From assembly GCA_022821085.1 (NCBI GenBank), contig JAJEEG010000006.1, positions 620,001-684,000 on the forward strand: a stretch of DNA of 64,000 nucleotides. The letters run 5' to 3'. The translations under genes and the position numbers were made by a program. Origin of the DNA: Candidatus Latescibacterota bacterium (GTDB lineage Bacteria; JAAXHH01). Below, in pieces: positions 8,120-17,531 of this stretch. Positions within the stretch are counted from its first letter, which is position 1. Every line of letters starts with the position of its first letter. The notes beneath the pieces are model-generated. The model searched no databases. It saw only the letters and a program-made list of their open reading frames with translations, and was not told the origin of the DNA.

Positions 8120-9007
8120 TCAGTGCCTGGCCGCCCGCTCACGCTCGATCATCGGTGGCAGCCCGGTTACGCTGATGCGCCAGAGCAGGCGGCTGTCACG
8201 GGGACCGGCGGCCGGTTGCAGCACGGTGGCCTTGTGCAGGGTCGAAAAGGTGTCCCACGCTCCCGCGTCGCCCACCTTGAAGTCGTACTCGGTCACGTAT
8301 TCCGGCTTGATGGCGTGGGCGGCCAGTTCATCCAGCAGGTCGAAGGCCTCGTCGTCCGGCATGCCGACGATGCCGAAGGAACTGCCGCAGACGCCGTAGA
8401 GCGCTTTGCGGCCGGTGACCGGGTGGCGCTTGACCAGGGGATGGTAGACGTCTTCGACCCGGTCCTTCTGGTCCAGCGTCAGTTTTTCCGCCGAGGTCGA
8501 GGACTCCTCGTTCATGTCCGCCCGGTTGCCGTAGTGATGCAGGACGGACAAGTCGTCGATGGTGTCTTTCATCTTCACCGGCAGATCGTCGTAGGCGGTC
8601 ATCTGGTCGGCGAAGTAGGTCGGACAGCCCCCCTCGGGCCACTGCCGGCCGTAAACGACCGTGGAACTGTTGGGCGGGTCCTGATAGGCCACGTCCGTGT
8701 GCCAGAAAGCAGCTCCTTCGTAAACGCCGATCGGCCGCCCGCCTTCGAAAACGTTGGAGAGATTGAGGATGGCCGGGTGGTTTTCGTGGCGCAGGTGATC
8801 CAGGAAATGCGGCTTCTGCGCGCCGAACTCCTTTGTGAAGGCGTCGTAGCGGTCGAAGGTCATTTCCTGGTCGGGGATCACGATCAGGCCATGTGCATGA
8901 AACACCCTCAGGATTTCCCGCATGACGTCCGGTTCCAGCGGTTCCGAAAGATCGACGCCGGATATCTCCATGCCGAATCCGGGCAGGGGTCTCGTGGAAA
9001 TCCGCAT
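8120..9007 (-). CDS. TauD/TfdA-family Fe(II)/2-oxoglutarate dioxygenase
   Basis: Non-heme iron oxygenase that hydroxylates a small organic substrate using 2-oxoglutarate and oxygen. The metal site is visible: FWHTDVAYQ gives His103 and Asp105, the distal His is in WDTFSTLH, and the 2-oxoglutarate-binding Arg is in DSRLLWR. I start at ATG 9007, preceded by gggaggtgacc, rather than at the longer upstream frame, because conserved sequence (RISTRPLPGFGMEISGVDLS) begins right there. This gives 295 residues, normal for the family. It could act on taurine, 2,4-D-like acids or another substrate; motifs do not discriminate. It lies upstream of ruvX in the same operon. Confidence 0.9.
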   Translation of the reverse strand: MRISTRPLPGFGMEISGVDLSEPLEPDVMREILRVFHAHGLIVIPDQEMTFDRYDAFTKEFGAQKPHFLDHLRHENHPAILNLSNVFEGGRPIGVYEGAAFWHTDVAYQDPPNSSTVVYGRQWPEGGCPTYFADQMTAYDDLPVKMKDTIDDLSVLHHYGNRADMNEESSTSAEKLTLDQKDRVEDVYHPLVKRHPVTGRKALYGVCGSSFGIVGMPDDEAFDLLDELAAHAIKPEYVTEYDFKVGDAGAWDTFSTLHKATVLQPAAGPRDSRLLWRISVTGLPPMIERERAARH

Positions 9008-9072
9008 GTCGGTCACCTCCCGTTCGCCGTGGCGCCGCGCCCGCGGCGTCGTCCCCGTGGCGCCATCTCCAA

Positions 9073-10092
9073 TCAGCCGTCCTGGGCCGGCGCGCCGTAG
9101 GGACTGTCTCGAAACACGGCCTTCAGGTCCCGCGCCCATCCCGATTCGGGCAGAAAGCGCGCACAGTCGTTCCAACCCGATTCAAACGCCGCGCGGAACA
9201 GCGGTTCCGCCGATGACCGCGGCCACGCGCCGATCAGACGGAATAGCGCGGGTGAATAAGCGCCGGGCCCGTCCTTACCATCCTGCGCAGGCGGGCCGCC
9301 CTTTGCAGCCGACTCCGGCCGGATCATGACGTACACGGCCGCCGAGTAAAGCCGGTCGCCGTACCGCGCCAGCAGCTTGTCTACAGGGGTCTCGCCATCC
9401 GGTACGGGTTCGTCCTCCGTCAGGAAAAGCAACTGCAACAGGGGCACCATGGCCTCGTCGGGCAGCTCCTCTGCCGGGCATTCCAGCAGGGAGACATAGG
9501 CCGTGTCCCGGGTGTATTCCGCGCCCAGGCTGCCCAGGTGGCCGTACCGATCGCCAACCGCCGGCGGCGTCCCGCAGGCGACGGGCGCCAGGATACGCTC
9601 CGGTGGGAGTACCGTTTCCCCGTCCGACGGGAAGACCTCCCGATAGGCCGCAAGGGTAAGCCGCTTGACCTCGTACGCGTACATATCGGGATGGACGTCC
9701 TGCACACGGTCCGCGGCGAACAGCAGCCATCCAGGGGCGTGCAGGGCCTCGTCCCGGTAGAGCAAGACACGGATAGGCTCGGATGCCTCGTCGGCCAGGG
9801 CGCGCAACTCGGCGGAATCGAGAGGAAGGTTCCCGACGGTCCGGTGCGCCACGTCGAACAGTACCGCCACCTTCTTCAGATCATTCTCGTCTTCGAGCCT
9901 CAACGACGATTTCAGGGTGTTTTCGGCGGCTTTGCCGAGCCTGCCCAGCGGTTCGACCACCGCCCAGGTGCCCTTTATTTCGGACTGTCCCCGGCCGATC
10001 CAGCCGCCCCTGTTGAACCAGTTCGCAATCGATCGGACGAGCAGGATCGCGACCACGACGAAGAGGGCGACAATGAGAAGGCGTTGGAACAT
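9073..10092 (-). CDS. membrane-anchored protein of unknown function
   Basis: I do not recognise this 339-residue protein. It has one strong N-terminal hydrophobic segment (residues 3-20, LLIVALFVVVAILLV), then a soluble, acidic domain with no Cys pattern or nucleotide motif that I can see. After the anchor, a WAVVEPLGRLGKAAENTL stretch suggests a helix. It starts 6 bp after the M20 peptidase stop and ends 65 bp before the TauD-type start, so it belongs to the same operon. GC-rich codon use matches its neighbours, so it is a genuine host gene. Confidence 0.75.
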   Translation of the reverse strand: MFQRLLIVALFVVVAILLVRSIANWFNRGGWIGRGQSEIKGTWAVVEPLGRLGKAAENTLKSSLRLEDENDLKKVAVLFDVAHRTVGNLPLDSAELRALADEASEPIRVLLYRDEALHAPGWLLFAADRVQDVHPDMYAYEVKRLTLAAYREVFPSDGETVLPPERILAPVACGTPPAVGDRYGHLGSLGAEYTRDTAYVSLLECPAEELPDEAMVPLLQLLFLTEDEPVPDGETPVDKLLARYGDRLYSAAVYVMIRPESAAKGGPPAQDGKDGPGAYSPALFRLIGAWPRSSAEPLFRAAFESGWNDCARFLPESGWARDLKAVFRDSPYGAPAQDG

Positions 10093-10098
10093 GATGGG

Positions 10099-11361
10099 CT
10101 AACGCGCGACTCCCAGCATGTCGATCACGATGCCGCAATAGGCCCGCGCGACACGGAGGGTGGATTCGATATGGACGAATTCGTTGGCCTGGCAGGTGTT
10201 TCCCCCTTCGGGCCCATACACCAGCGTCGGGATGCCCCCGGTCACGGCAAAGTGATTCGTGTCGGCCACGCTCCGGGCCAGGGCGTATCGTACCGGTCGG
10301 CCGAGTTGCTCTTCGACCCGCTTCCGGGTGGCCTGGACAAACTTCGACCCGGGATCCACGATGTACGGCGCCGGCGCGGGCGTGGGCCGGTCGTCCCACG
10401 TGACGCGCCACTCGGACGCGATCGACAGGGACCGGATCAGCGCCTCGATGTCCTTCGCGGCCTCGTCGATCGACTGGCCGGGCAGTATGTGCCGATCGAG
10501 GACGACCTGTGCGCGTTCCGGCACGAGGATGATGTTTCTCCCCCCGCTGATTTCGATGACGCAGATCGTTCCGCCGAGGTCGTACTCCTCGTTCCAGCCC
10601 AGTTCGATCCGGTCCAGGGCCGTGATAATCTTCGCGGCGTCTTGTACGGCGTTGACGCCCTCTCCCGTGTACGCGGCGTGGGCCGTCCTGCCCGCCAGGT
10701 CGATCTTGATCACGTGACGGCCCCGCGAACCGATGCGCAGGCGTCCCGGAGGCGTGGGTTCGGGTATGAGGCAGCCCTCGCACCCCTCGAGCAGCCCACT
10801 GTCGATCAGGGCATGGGCGCCTCGCGACCAGTTCTCCTCGTCGGTCGTGGCGGAGACGATCAGGTCGCCGGCCAGCTCCGCCCCGGACCGGACAATGGCC
10901 TCCACCGCAGAGAGCACGGCCGCCGCCCCGGCCTTCATGTCGTGCGCGCCGAGCCCGTACATGCATCCATCTTTGACCACGGGCGACCACGGGTCCGTTT
11001 CCCAGCCATCGCACGCGTCGAAGGTGTCCTGGTGGAAATTGAGCATGAACGCGCGACCGTTCCCCCGGCCGTTTCCGTGGTCGTTCCGACTGGTGCCGTT
11101 CCCGTTCCCGCGGCCGGGAATCCGCACCGCCAGGGTGTCGCCCGAATCCTCCACAGGAATCCGGTGAATTCCAGCCAGGCCGATCTCGCCGAAATACCCA
11201 TGGAGCATGTCGCCCAGCGCCCGTTCGTTTCCCGTGACGGACGGAATGGCGACCAGCCCTTCGATCAGCTCGGTGACGCGCCCGCGTGTGATGGACGATG
11301 TGATGGCTTCCAGGGTCATGTGCCCGGCCGTTTCGGTGTGTGCTCCGAAGCCCCTGTTCAC
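10099..11361 (-). CDS. M20-family metallopeptidase / amidohydrolase (ArgE-DapE-like)
   Basis: Di-zinc hydrolase that removes an acyl group or cleaves a dipeptide. Motifs: NFHQDTFDA (metal His and Asp), LGAHDMKAG (bridging Asp), TTDEEN (catalytic Glu pair), LIPEPTPP, and a late EFVHIES with the last metal His. The sequence fits the ArgE/DapE/CPG2 group; the exact substrate is open. I chose GTG 11361, preceded by ggagg 4 nt upstream, over the longer TTG frame from 11409; ATG 11319 is another possibility. A Gly-Asn repeat (GRGNGNG...GNGRGNGR) is inserted just before the first metal His. First gene of the operon running to mltG. Confidence 0.87.
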   Translation of the reverse strand: MNRGFGAHTETAGHMTLEAITSSITRGRVTELIEGLVAIPSVTGNERALGDMLHGYFGEIGLAGIHRIPVEDSGDTLAVRIPGRGNGNGTSRNDHGNGRGNGRAFMLNFHQDTFDACDGWETDPWSPVVKDGCMYGLGAHDMKAGAAAVLSAVEAIVRSGAELAGDLIVSATTDEENWSRGAHALIDSGLLEGCEGCLIPEPTPPGRLRIGSRGRHVIKIDLAGRTAHAAYTGEGVNAVQDAAKIITALDRIELGWNEEYDLGGTICVIEISGGRNIILVPERAQVVLDRHILPGQSIDEAAKDIEALIRSLSIASEWRVTWDDRPTPAPAPYIVDPGSKFVQATRKRVEEQLGRPVRYALARSVADTNHFAVTGGIPTLVYGPEGGNTCQANEFVHIESTLRVARAYCGIVIDMLGVAR

Positions 11362-11419
11362 CGGGCCTCCGCTCTTTTTAATGATACAACGTAAAGCCCT
11401 GGCAGACAAGAGAATTATC

Positions 11420-11448
11420 TTGACATACAGGGCCGTGCGCCTTAGTTA
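11420..11448 (+). promoter_or_regulatory. possible promoter for lpdA
   Basis: A perfect TTGACA at 11420-11425 with a 17-bp spacer to a weak TAGTTA at 11443-11448, about 50 bp upstream of the lpdA start. Only the -35 box is convincing. Confidence 0.35.
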
Positions 11449-11498
11449 TACCAGCGCTTCAGGGACCGTTGGAATTCATTCATTTTCCGGAGTCAGAC

Positions 11499-12893
11499 AT
11501 GGCATCAGAGATCTACGACGTGGCAGTGGTCGGCGGCGGGCCCGGGGGGTACGTTTCGGCGATCCGCGCGGCCCAATTGGGCTTGAAATCGGTGGTGATC
11601 GAGAAGGACAAACCCGGCGGCGTGTGCCTGAACTGGGGGTGCATTCCCACCAAGGCGCTGCTGAAGAACGCCGAGCTCGTGTTGACCCTGCGCCACGCTG
11701 AAGACTACGGCATTTCCTGCGACAACCTGCGGTTCGACATGGGCAAGGCCGTGCAGCGTAGCCGCAAGGCCGCCGACACCCTGGCCGGCGGAATCAAGTT
11801 TCTCCTCAAGAAGAACAAGGTGGATCTCGTCAGCGGCCACGGCCGCCTGGTTTCGGCCACGTCCATCGATGTGACGAACGGCAAGGGTAAAACGCAGACG
11901 GTAAACGCCCGTTCGATTATCCTGGCAACGGGTTCGCGCTCCAAGGCGATCCCGGCCGTTCCGGTGGACGGAGAGCGGATCATCACAAGTACCGAGGCCA
12001 TGCTGATCGAAGAGCCGCCCGGGTCGATGACCATCATCGGCGGCGGTGCGATCGGCGTGGAATTCGCCTACTACTACGCGGCCTACGGTACCGAGGTCAC
12101 CATCGTCGAGATGCTGTCTCACCTGCTGCCTGTCGAAGACGAGGAGATCAGCGAAACACTGGAAAAGAGTTTCGCGAAACTGGGTATCGGGATCAAGACC
12201 GGGGCGCGTGTCGAATCGGCCGAATCGGGTTCGGACGGCACCTCGGTAACCGTATCCGTCGACGGGAAAGAAGAGACGCTGAACGCCGACGTCACGCTCC
12301 TGGCCATCGGACGGGACGCGAATATCGAGGATATCGGTCTGGAAGCACTCGGCGTCGAGACCGACCGGGGCTTCATCCAGGTGGATGACGAGTGCCGGAC
12401 GACGGTATCCGGCGTGTACGCCATCGGCGACGTGACGGGCCCGCCCCTCCTCGCCCACAAGGCGTCCGCGGAAGGGATCAACCTGGTAGAGCGGCTCGCG
12501 GGCCATCCATCGGCGCCCATCGATCGCGAGAACATCCCCGCGTGCACCTATTGCCAGCCCCAGGTCGCCAGCGTCGGCCTGACCGAGGCGCAGGCCGCCG
12601 CCGAACGCGAAATCCAGGTATTCAGAATGCCCTATCGCTCCAGCGGCAAGGCCGTGGCCGCCGGCCAGACGGACGGCATGGTCAAGCTGATCGCGGACGC
12701 GAAGTACGGCGAAATCCTCGGCGCGCACATCATCGGGGCCGACGCCACGGAACTGATCGCGGAGATCTGCACCGCGCGCACGCTGGAATCCACCACCCGG
12801 GAACTCCACAAGACCATTCACGCCCACCCCACATTGTCGGAACTGGTCATGGAAGCCGCCGCCGGGCTGGAAGGCGCGGCGATCCACATCTAG
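11499..12893 (+). CDS. lpdA: dihydrolipoyl dehydrogenase (E3)
   Basis: FAD disulfide oxidoreductase that reoxidises the lipoyl group of 2-oxoacid dehydrogenases and the glycine cleavage system, passing electrons to NAD. It has the FAD-binding GGGPGGY at 12-18, redox pair Cys43/Cys48 in GGVCLNWGCIPTK, NAD-binding IGGGAIGVEFA, AIGDVTGPPLLAHKA, and the C-terminal HAHPTLSE with the catalytic His-Glu. I start at ATG 11499 (MASEIYDV), preceded by cggag, not the 10-residue longer frame. With 464 residues it is full length. It could serve the gcv genes at 56-60 kb. The next gene starts 10 bp downstream. Confidence 0.96.
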   Translation: MASEIYDVAVVGGGPGGYVSAIRAAQLGLKSVVIEKDKPGGVCLNWGCIPTKALLKNAELVLTLRHAEDYGISCDNLRFDMGKAVQRSRKAADTLAGGIKFLLKKNKVDLVSGHGRLVSATSIDVTNGKGKTQTVNARSIILATGSRSKAIPAVPVDGERIITSTEAMLIEEPPGSMTIIGGGAIGVEFAYYYAAYGTEVTIVEMLSHLLPVEDEEISETLEKSFAKLGIGIKTGARVESAESGSDGTSVTVSVDGKEETLNADVTLLAIGRDANIEDIGLEALGVETDRGFIQVDDECRTTVSGVYAIGDVTGPPLLAHKASAEGINLVERLAGHPSAPIDRENIPACTYCQPQVASVGLTEAQAAAEREIQVFRMPYRSSGKAVAAGQTDGMVKLIADAKYGEILGAHIIGADATELIAEICTARTLESTTRELHKTIHAHPTLSELVMEAAAGLEGAAIHI

Positions 12894-12903
12894 GGCTGCC
12901 CGC

Positions 12904-15459
12904 ATGCCTTGCTCGGCCCGCTTCTACCTCGCCGCCTTCGTCCTGCTTGCCGGGACTGCGGTCCAGGGCTGCGATGCCGGACCCCGCCCTCCCTCGAACA
13001 GGCTGTCCGGAGAAACCAGCCTGTATCTGCGCGCCCACGCCCGGAATCCGGTGGATTGGTATCCCTGGGGCGCGGAGGCGATAGATCGCGCCCGCGGGGA
13101 GGGGAAACCCATCTTCCTGTCCGTCGGATACGCGACCTGCTACTGGTGCCACGTCATGGAACGCGAGGTGTTCTCCGACCCCGATATCGCCGCGGTCATG
13201 AACGCCCATTTCGTAAACGTCAAGGTAGACCGCGAAGAACGCCCGGACGTAGACGAGATCTACATGACGGCCACCCAGCTCATCACGGGCGGCGGCGGTT
13301 GGCCCAATTCGGTGTTCCTTACACCGGAACTGGAACCGTTTTTCGCCGGTACGTATTTCCCGCCGGAGGACCTGCCCGGCCGGCCCGGTTTCCCCCGCGT
13401 GCTGAACCTGTTGAGGGAGGCCTGGGAAAACCGCAGGGACGACCTGGTCGAACAGGCGGGCCGGGTAGCCGAAGCGATCCGCTCCTTTCAGCGCGACCAG
13501 GTCGCGGCAGACGGGACCGCGGAACCGGACGATACCGTCCTGTCCGGCGTCCTGTCCGGCGCCCGGTCCCACCTGAAGACGCGTTACGACGCCGTTAACG
13601 GTGGATTCGGCCCCGCGCCCAAGTTTCCGGCGCCCCTGCGTATCGAACTGGCGCTGAGCGCATACGAACGCACCGGCGACGGGTCCCTGCTGTCCATGGC
13701 CACCCACACCCTGGATGTCATGATGCGGGGCGGTCTCCACGACCACGTGGGCGGTGGATTCCACCGCTACGCCACGGATTCCGCCTGGCGCATCCCCCAT
13801 TTCGAGAAGATGCTGTACAACCAGGCGGATCTCGCCCGTGTCTACTTGCTGGCATTCCACATAACCGGCGACACCGCCTACCGGGCCGTCGCCGAAGACG
13901 TGCTCGCCTTCGTCCACCGCGAGATGCGGGACCCCGAAGGCGCTTTCTATTCGTCGGTGGATTCCGAGACCGACGCCGTAGAGGGCCGGTACTACCTCTG
14001 GTCCGAGACGGAGATCAGGGAGACGCTCGGCGCGGGCGCCGACGTGTTTCTGGGAAGGTACGGATTGGCGCCGATGGCCGGGGCGGCGGCCGGTACGACA
14101 GGTGTCACGGGCACGGCGATTGACGGAACCTCGGAAGATGCGGAGTTCGACGCGGGCGTTCCCGCCGGTGCGGGCGTCCTGTACATCCGCGGGGAAGCAG
14201 ATACGATCGGGCCTCCCGCCGGTCTGGAAGCCATGCGCGAAGCGCTGCGTTCGGCCCGGTCCCAACGCGAGCGACCCGTGGTGGACCCCAAGATAATCAC
14301 GGCCTGGAACGGCCAGATGATCGATGCCTTCGCCTACGCGGGACGCGTGACCGGAGACGGGCGGTACATCGAAACGGCCGCGCGGGCAGCGGACTTCATG
14401 CTGGACCGCCTCTGGGACGACGAGCTAGGTCTCTACCGGATCTATGCCGACAAAGCGGTCCGGCGGAGCGCTTTCCAGGAGGACTACGCCTGCCTGATCG
14501 GGGGGCTGCTCAGCCTGTACGAAGCCAGCGCGGATTCCCGCTGGCTTGCCGCGGCCGAAACGCTCGCGGACCGGATGAACCAGCGCTTCTGGGATCCCGG
14601 GCCCGGCGGTTTCTACTTCGGGGAAAACGAGGAATACCAGCTCCTGCGCACGAGGAACGCCTTCGACGGAGCCCGGGCGTCCGGGAACGGTGTGGCCGCC
14701 CGGGTGCTGCTTTCACTGGCGCGCCACACCGGCGATATGCGGTACCGTGCGCGGGCCGCCCGTCTGTTCGGCGCCTACGCCGCATCGATGACGGAGGTCC
14801 CCGGACGGTTCACCTCCATGATCCTCGCGCTTCAGGTCTATCTGCATGGTCAAGGGGATGTGATGCGCATGGATGAAACTCATGGCGGGCCCGATGCCGC
14901 GGAAAGCGGTCGGACCGGGCAGACCGGGTGGACCGGTCGAACCGGGCGGATCGGGCAGAATGGGCAGAGCGGGCAGCGCGGGCAGAGCGGGCGGTCCGCT
15001 CAGGGAGCCGCGTCGAATCCGTCCGCGGCGGGCTTCGGCGGCAACAGCAAAGTCGAGGCCAATCTGAACGCCGTGGCGGGCCCCCGCGACGGGGTGATTG
15101 ACGCGGCCGTATCGATCCGTATCGAGGACGGTTGGCACATTATCGGCGGCAGGACCGACGTGCCGGGACTGGTACCCACGGCCCTTACGTTCAATGCGGA
15201 TGTACCCATCCGAACCGCCGCAGTCTCCTATCCGCCGGCGGATATGCTGCGATTCGACTTCTCCGACGTTCCGGTCGAAGCGTACCAGGGGGAAATCCGG
15301 CTGAGTGCCCGGATCGAAGTGGAATCCGCTGCCCTCGCGGATGGCGGTTCCCCGGCGGAAGGCGGGCGACTGTACGCGACTCTGTACTACCAGGCCTGTA
15401 ACGACGCAGTCTGCCTTGCGCCGGAGGAGAAGGCCCTTTCCGCCCCGCTCGATCCGTGA
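12904..15459 (+). CDS. YyaL/SSP411-type (DUF255) thioredoxin-fold lipoprotein with C-terminal DsbD-N-like domain
   Basis: Large predicted exported protein. A signal peptide ends at a lipobox-like VQGC (Cys23). The DUF255 thioredoxin-like domain follows, with ATCYWCHVM (Cys79, Cys82) and GGWPNSVFLTP, then an (alpha/alpha)6-barrel-like region (HVGGGFHRYATD, PHFEKMLYNQADL, DPKIITAWNGQMI) as in YyaL/SSP411. After a nine-unit Gly-rich repeat comes about 140 residues resembling the DsbD N-terminal domain, ending YYQACNDAVCLAPEEK with Cys832/Cys837. Ordinary YyaL is about 600-700 residues and cytosolic, so both the lipid anchor and the DsbD-like tail are additions. It probably works in envelope thiol chemistry; lpdA is 10 bp upstream. 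Confidence 0.86.
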   Translation: MPCSARFYLAAFVLLAGTAVQGCDAGPRPPSNRLSGETSLYLRAHARNPVDWYPWGAEAIDRARGEGKPIFLSVGYATCYWCHVMEREVFSDPDIAAVMNAHFVNVKVDREERPDVDEIYMTATQLITGGGGWPNSVFLTPELEPFFAGTYFPPEDLPGRPGFPRVLNLLREAWENRRDDLVEQAGRVAEAIRSFQRDQVAADGTAEPDDTVLSGVLSGARSHLKTRYDAVNGGFGPAPKFPAPLRIELALSAYERTGDGSLLSMATHTLDVMMRGGLHDHVGGGFHRYATDSAWRIPHFEKMLYNQADLARVYLLAFHITGDTAYRAVAEDVLAFVHREMRDPEGAFYSSVDSETDAVEGRYYLWSETEIRETLGAGADVFLGRYGLAPMAGAAAGTTGVTGTAIDGTSEDAEFDAGVPAGAGVLYIRGEADTIGPPAGLEAMREALRSARSQRERPVVDPKIITAWNGQMIDAFAYAGRVTGDGRYIETAARAADFMLDRLWDDELGLYRIYADKAVRRSAFQEDYACLIGGLLSLYEASADSRWLAAAETLADRMNQRFWDPGPGGFYFGENEEYQLLRTRNAFDGARASGNGVAARVLLSLARHTGDMRYRARAARLFGAYAASMTEVPGRFTSMILALQVYLHGQGDVMRMDETHGGPDAAESGRTGQTGWTGRTGRIGQNGQSGQRGQSGRSAQGAASNPSAAGFGGNSKVEANLNAVAGPRDGVIDAAVSIRIEDGWHIIGGRTDVPGLVPTALTFNADVPIRTAAVSYPPADMLRFDFSDVPVEAYQGEIRLSARIEVESAALADGGSPAEGGRLYATLYYQACNDAVCLAPEEKALSAPLDP
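14911..14991. repeat. nine 9-bp units coding a Gly-rich linker
   Basis: Consecutive 9-base units of the pattern cagaccggg / cagagcggg (nine units, diverged at one to three bases each) encode a Gly-Gln-Thr/Ser/Arg linker between the barrel and the DsbD-like domain of the lipoprotein. The frame is preserved. Confidence 0.9.
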
Positions 15460-15550
15460 AAGGCCACCCGGGCGGGACGTGAAAGCAGTTGCCGAATACA
15501 TCCACAATGGTGTACAGTAACGGGAGGACCCAACCTGCACAGGATTCGCC

Positions 15551-17254
15551 ATGCCTGAGACAAACCTCAAGGCCGACCCGCGACTAAGCGCGCCGATGCG
15601 CCGGCATCTCCGTTCGCTTCACCTGGATACGGTGGAAGCCTACCGGGCCTGGTGCCGGGAGAACGGATTCAATATCCGACTCAACAAGACCCTGCCGCAG
15701 CGTCGGCGGGAACTGGCCTCGTCGCGGAAGACCACGCAACAGCACCGGATCGACTCGGAACTCGAGGCGCATATCTCCGCCCTGGGCCTGGGCACGGTCG
15801 CGGAGTACCAGGCGTGGTGCCGGGCGCACGGCGCCGGGGACGGCCTGCAGAAAAGCAAGGCGCAACGCCGACAGGAGATCCGGTTAGGGCAGCAGTCGCA
15901 AAGCCGGCAGAAGGCCGACCGATCATCCGCCAGCCAGCACCGGCGGCGCCGGAAAGACCTGCTGAAGCGGATCGCCGCCGGCGAGGTCGACGACCGGGAA
16001 CTCACCAGTCCCGTGCTGCTCCGGGTGCGCCATCTCTTTCAGAATGCGCCGCTCGATCCGGAGGCCCGATCCGCCTTCCTGACGCTTCTCCTCCACGTCG
16101 AAAGCCAGGGAAGACTGTTTCATCTTAAACCGGTCGTGCCCCGGTACGGGCCGCAGCCGGCCAACAATTTCGTGGACGGTCTGGCGTCGCTGGCCGCCTG
16201 GCACGGCCGCTGGATCCGAAAGGTCGCGTCGTGGCAACCGGACAGCCACAACGGCCGTCGGCAGTTCGGCGAACTGGCGCGACATCTCCTGGCCGAATAC
16301 GACGTGCCCGCATGCATGGATACAGCGTTCTTCACGGGTATGGATGCCGGGTCGAGTACCCGGCAAGGCTGGTTCGTGCATGTGGGCGCCGGCAACAACA
16401 TCCGGAAGGCCGACATCCCGCTGCGCTTCACCAAGCGCATGGCCCATGCGTTCATCGTGTCCGCACCGTCCGGATACACGGTGGACGCGGCCCTTAGATG
16501 GGCCCAGGTGATCGGGATGGGCGGCGACGACCTGCTGGCGGAGGCGGTCTGCGATTCGATGCTCGGGGACCGGTTCGAGGAGGGGCCGTTCTGGGAGACC
16601 GTGCTGCACTTCTTCGTGAACCATCCCATGCTCGACGTGGCGCACGTGGGACCGATCGTCGACTACGTCCATCACCGGCGGATGGTCGCCCGGGAGCAAC
16701 GGGAACCGGACGGAAACGTTCGTCTCATCGATCCGCCCGAGCCGGATTTCACCATGAAGGGCCGCACGCCCGAATCCATGCTGCGGAGGGTGGAAGCCTG
16801 GCACCGTGGGTTGAATCGATCCCAGCCCAAGAAACCTCGCGAATGGGATTCCTGCGGGGTAGACGGATATACGTGGGTTGACGAGGACGAGAGGGCGGGG
16901 GAGATCCGGACCTGGCGCATCGAGGAGATCCGCAACAGCCGGGACCTGGCCTACGAGGGCAAGCACATGAAGCACTGCGTGGCCTCGTACCTGACCTCCT
17001 GCGCGAACGGTACCCGGTCCATCTGGTCCATGAAGGTCGATTACCTGGGATCCGGAGCGACCAGGAACGTCTTGACCATCGAACTGCTCAACAACAAGAA
17101 GTACATCCGGCAGGTACGCGGCCGCAGCAACAGCAGGCCCATGGACGCCCACAGCGGCCGCGCGCAGGAAGGCTGGAACGTCCTTGCCATGTGGGCCGAC
17201 CAGCAGGGCCTGACGCTTCCGGGCGGCAGGTCGTGGGCCATGCGCAGGGTGTAG
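15551..17254 (+). CDS. PcfJ-domain protein with duplicated N-terminal module
   Basis: 567 residues. The C-terminal part (about 420-545) has the PcfJ signature: GKHMKHCVASYLTSCANG, IWSMKV, then VLTIEL and IRQVRGRSN. PcfJ proteins are known from conjugative elements and many chromosomes; their biochemical role is unknown. The N-terminus holds two copies of a module of about 40-45 residues: HLDTVEAYRAWCRENG at 23-38 and GLGTVAEYQAWCRAHG at 78-93, each followed by a basic QRRRE/QRRQE helix. These may be DNA- or RNA-binding. No conjugation gene lies nearby, so this is a chromosomal paralogue. The 91-bp gap upstream holds no clear promoter. Confidence 0.82.
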   Translation: MPETNLKADPRLSAPMRRHLRSLHLDTVEAYRAWCRENGFNIRLNKTLPQRRRELASSRKTTQQHRIDSELEAHISALGLGTVAEYQAWCRAHGAGDGLQKSKAQRRQEIRLGQQSQSRQKADRSSASQHRRRRKDLLKRIAAGEVDDRELTSPVLLRVRHLFQNAPLDPEARSAFLTLLLHVESQGRLFHLKPVVPRYGPQPANNFVDGLASLAAWHGRWIRKVASWQPDSHNGRRQFGELARHLLAEYDVPACMDTAFFTGMDAGSSTRQGWFVHVGAGNNIRKADIPLRFTKRMAHAFIVSAPSGYTVDAALRWAQVIGMGGDDLLAEAVCDSMLGDRFEEGPFWETVLHFFVNHPMLDVAHVGPIVDYVHHRRMVAREQREPDGNVRLIDPPEPDFTMKGRTPESMLRRVEAWHRGLNRSQPKKPREWDSCGVDGYTWVDEDERAGEIRTWRIEEIRNSRDLAYEGKHMKHCVASYLTSCANGTRSIWSMKVDYLGSGATRNVLTIELLNNKKYIRQVRGRSNSRPMDAHSGRAQEGWNVLAMWADQQGLTLPGGRSWAMRRV

Positions 17255-17312
17255 AAAAAAAAGCGACGGCATCTGGGCGGCCGCATGGGAAGCGGCAAGG
17301 AATGCCGTCGCT
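17253..17312 (-). terminator. intrinsic-type terminator facing the minus strand
   Basis: Perfect 11-bp inverted repeat (agcgacggcat 17262-17272, atgccgtcgct 17302-17312) with a 29-nt loop. On the minus strand the stem is followed by eight Ts. On the plus strand there is no T tract, so it is not a normal terminator for the PcfJ gene that ends at its edge. It would stop antisense transcripts entering that gene. Confidence 0.6.
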
Positions 17313-17531
17313 AAAATGATTGGATATGCTCCCGCGGGGCGCCGGAGTCATATCGAATCCTTGATCATTGGCGGGCAATCGATCGTGGCCGTGATGCAAT
17401 CACGTGTTCGATGTCCGCCTATACTACTCTATTGGACTCCGAATCGCCGAAAAAGATGCACTAAATCGGTCCGGACATGCGTATTTCCGATCCCGTTAGA
17501 CCCGTGGCCCCCGCGAGTGCCCCTTCGAACG

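Noticed and set aside
12847-14265. 472-codon minus-strand frame
   Set aside because: Antisense to the YyaL-like gene, which has clear conserved motifs.
15551-17254. PcfJ gene as a sign of a conjugative element
   Set aside because: No relaxase, coupling protein or secretion gene nearby; PcfJ-domain proteins are also common in chromosomes.
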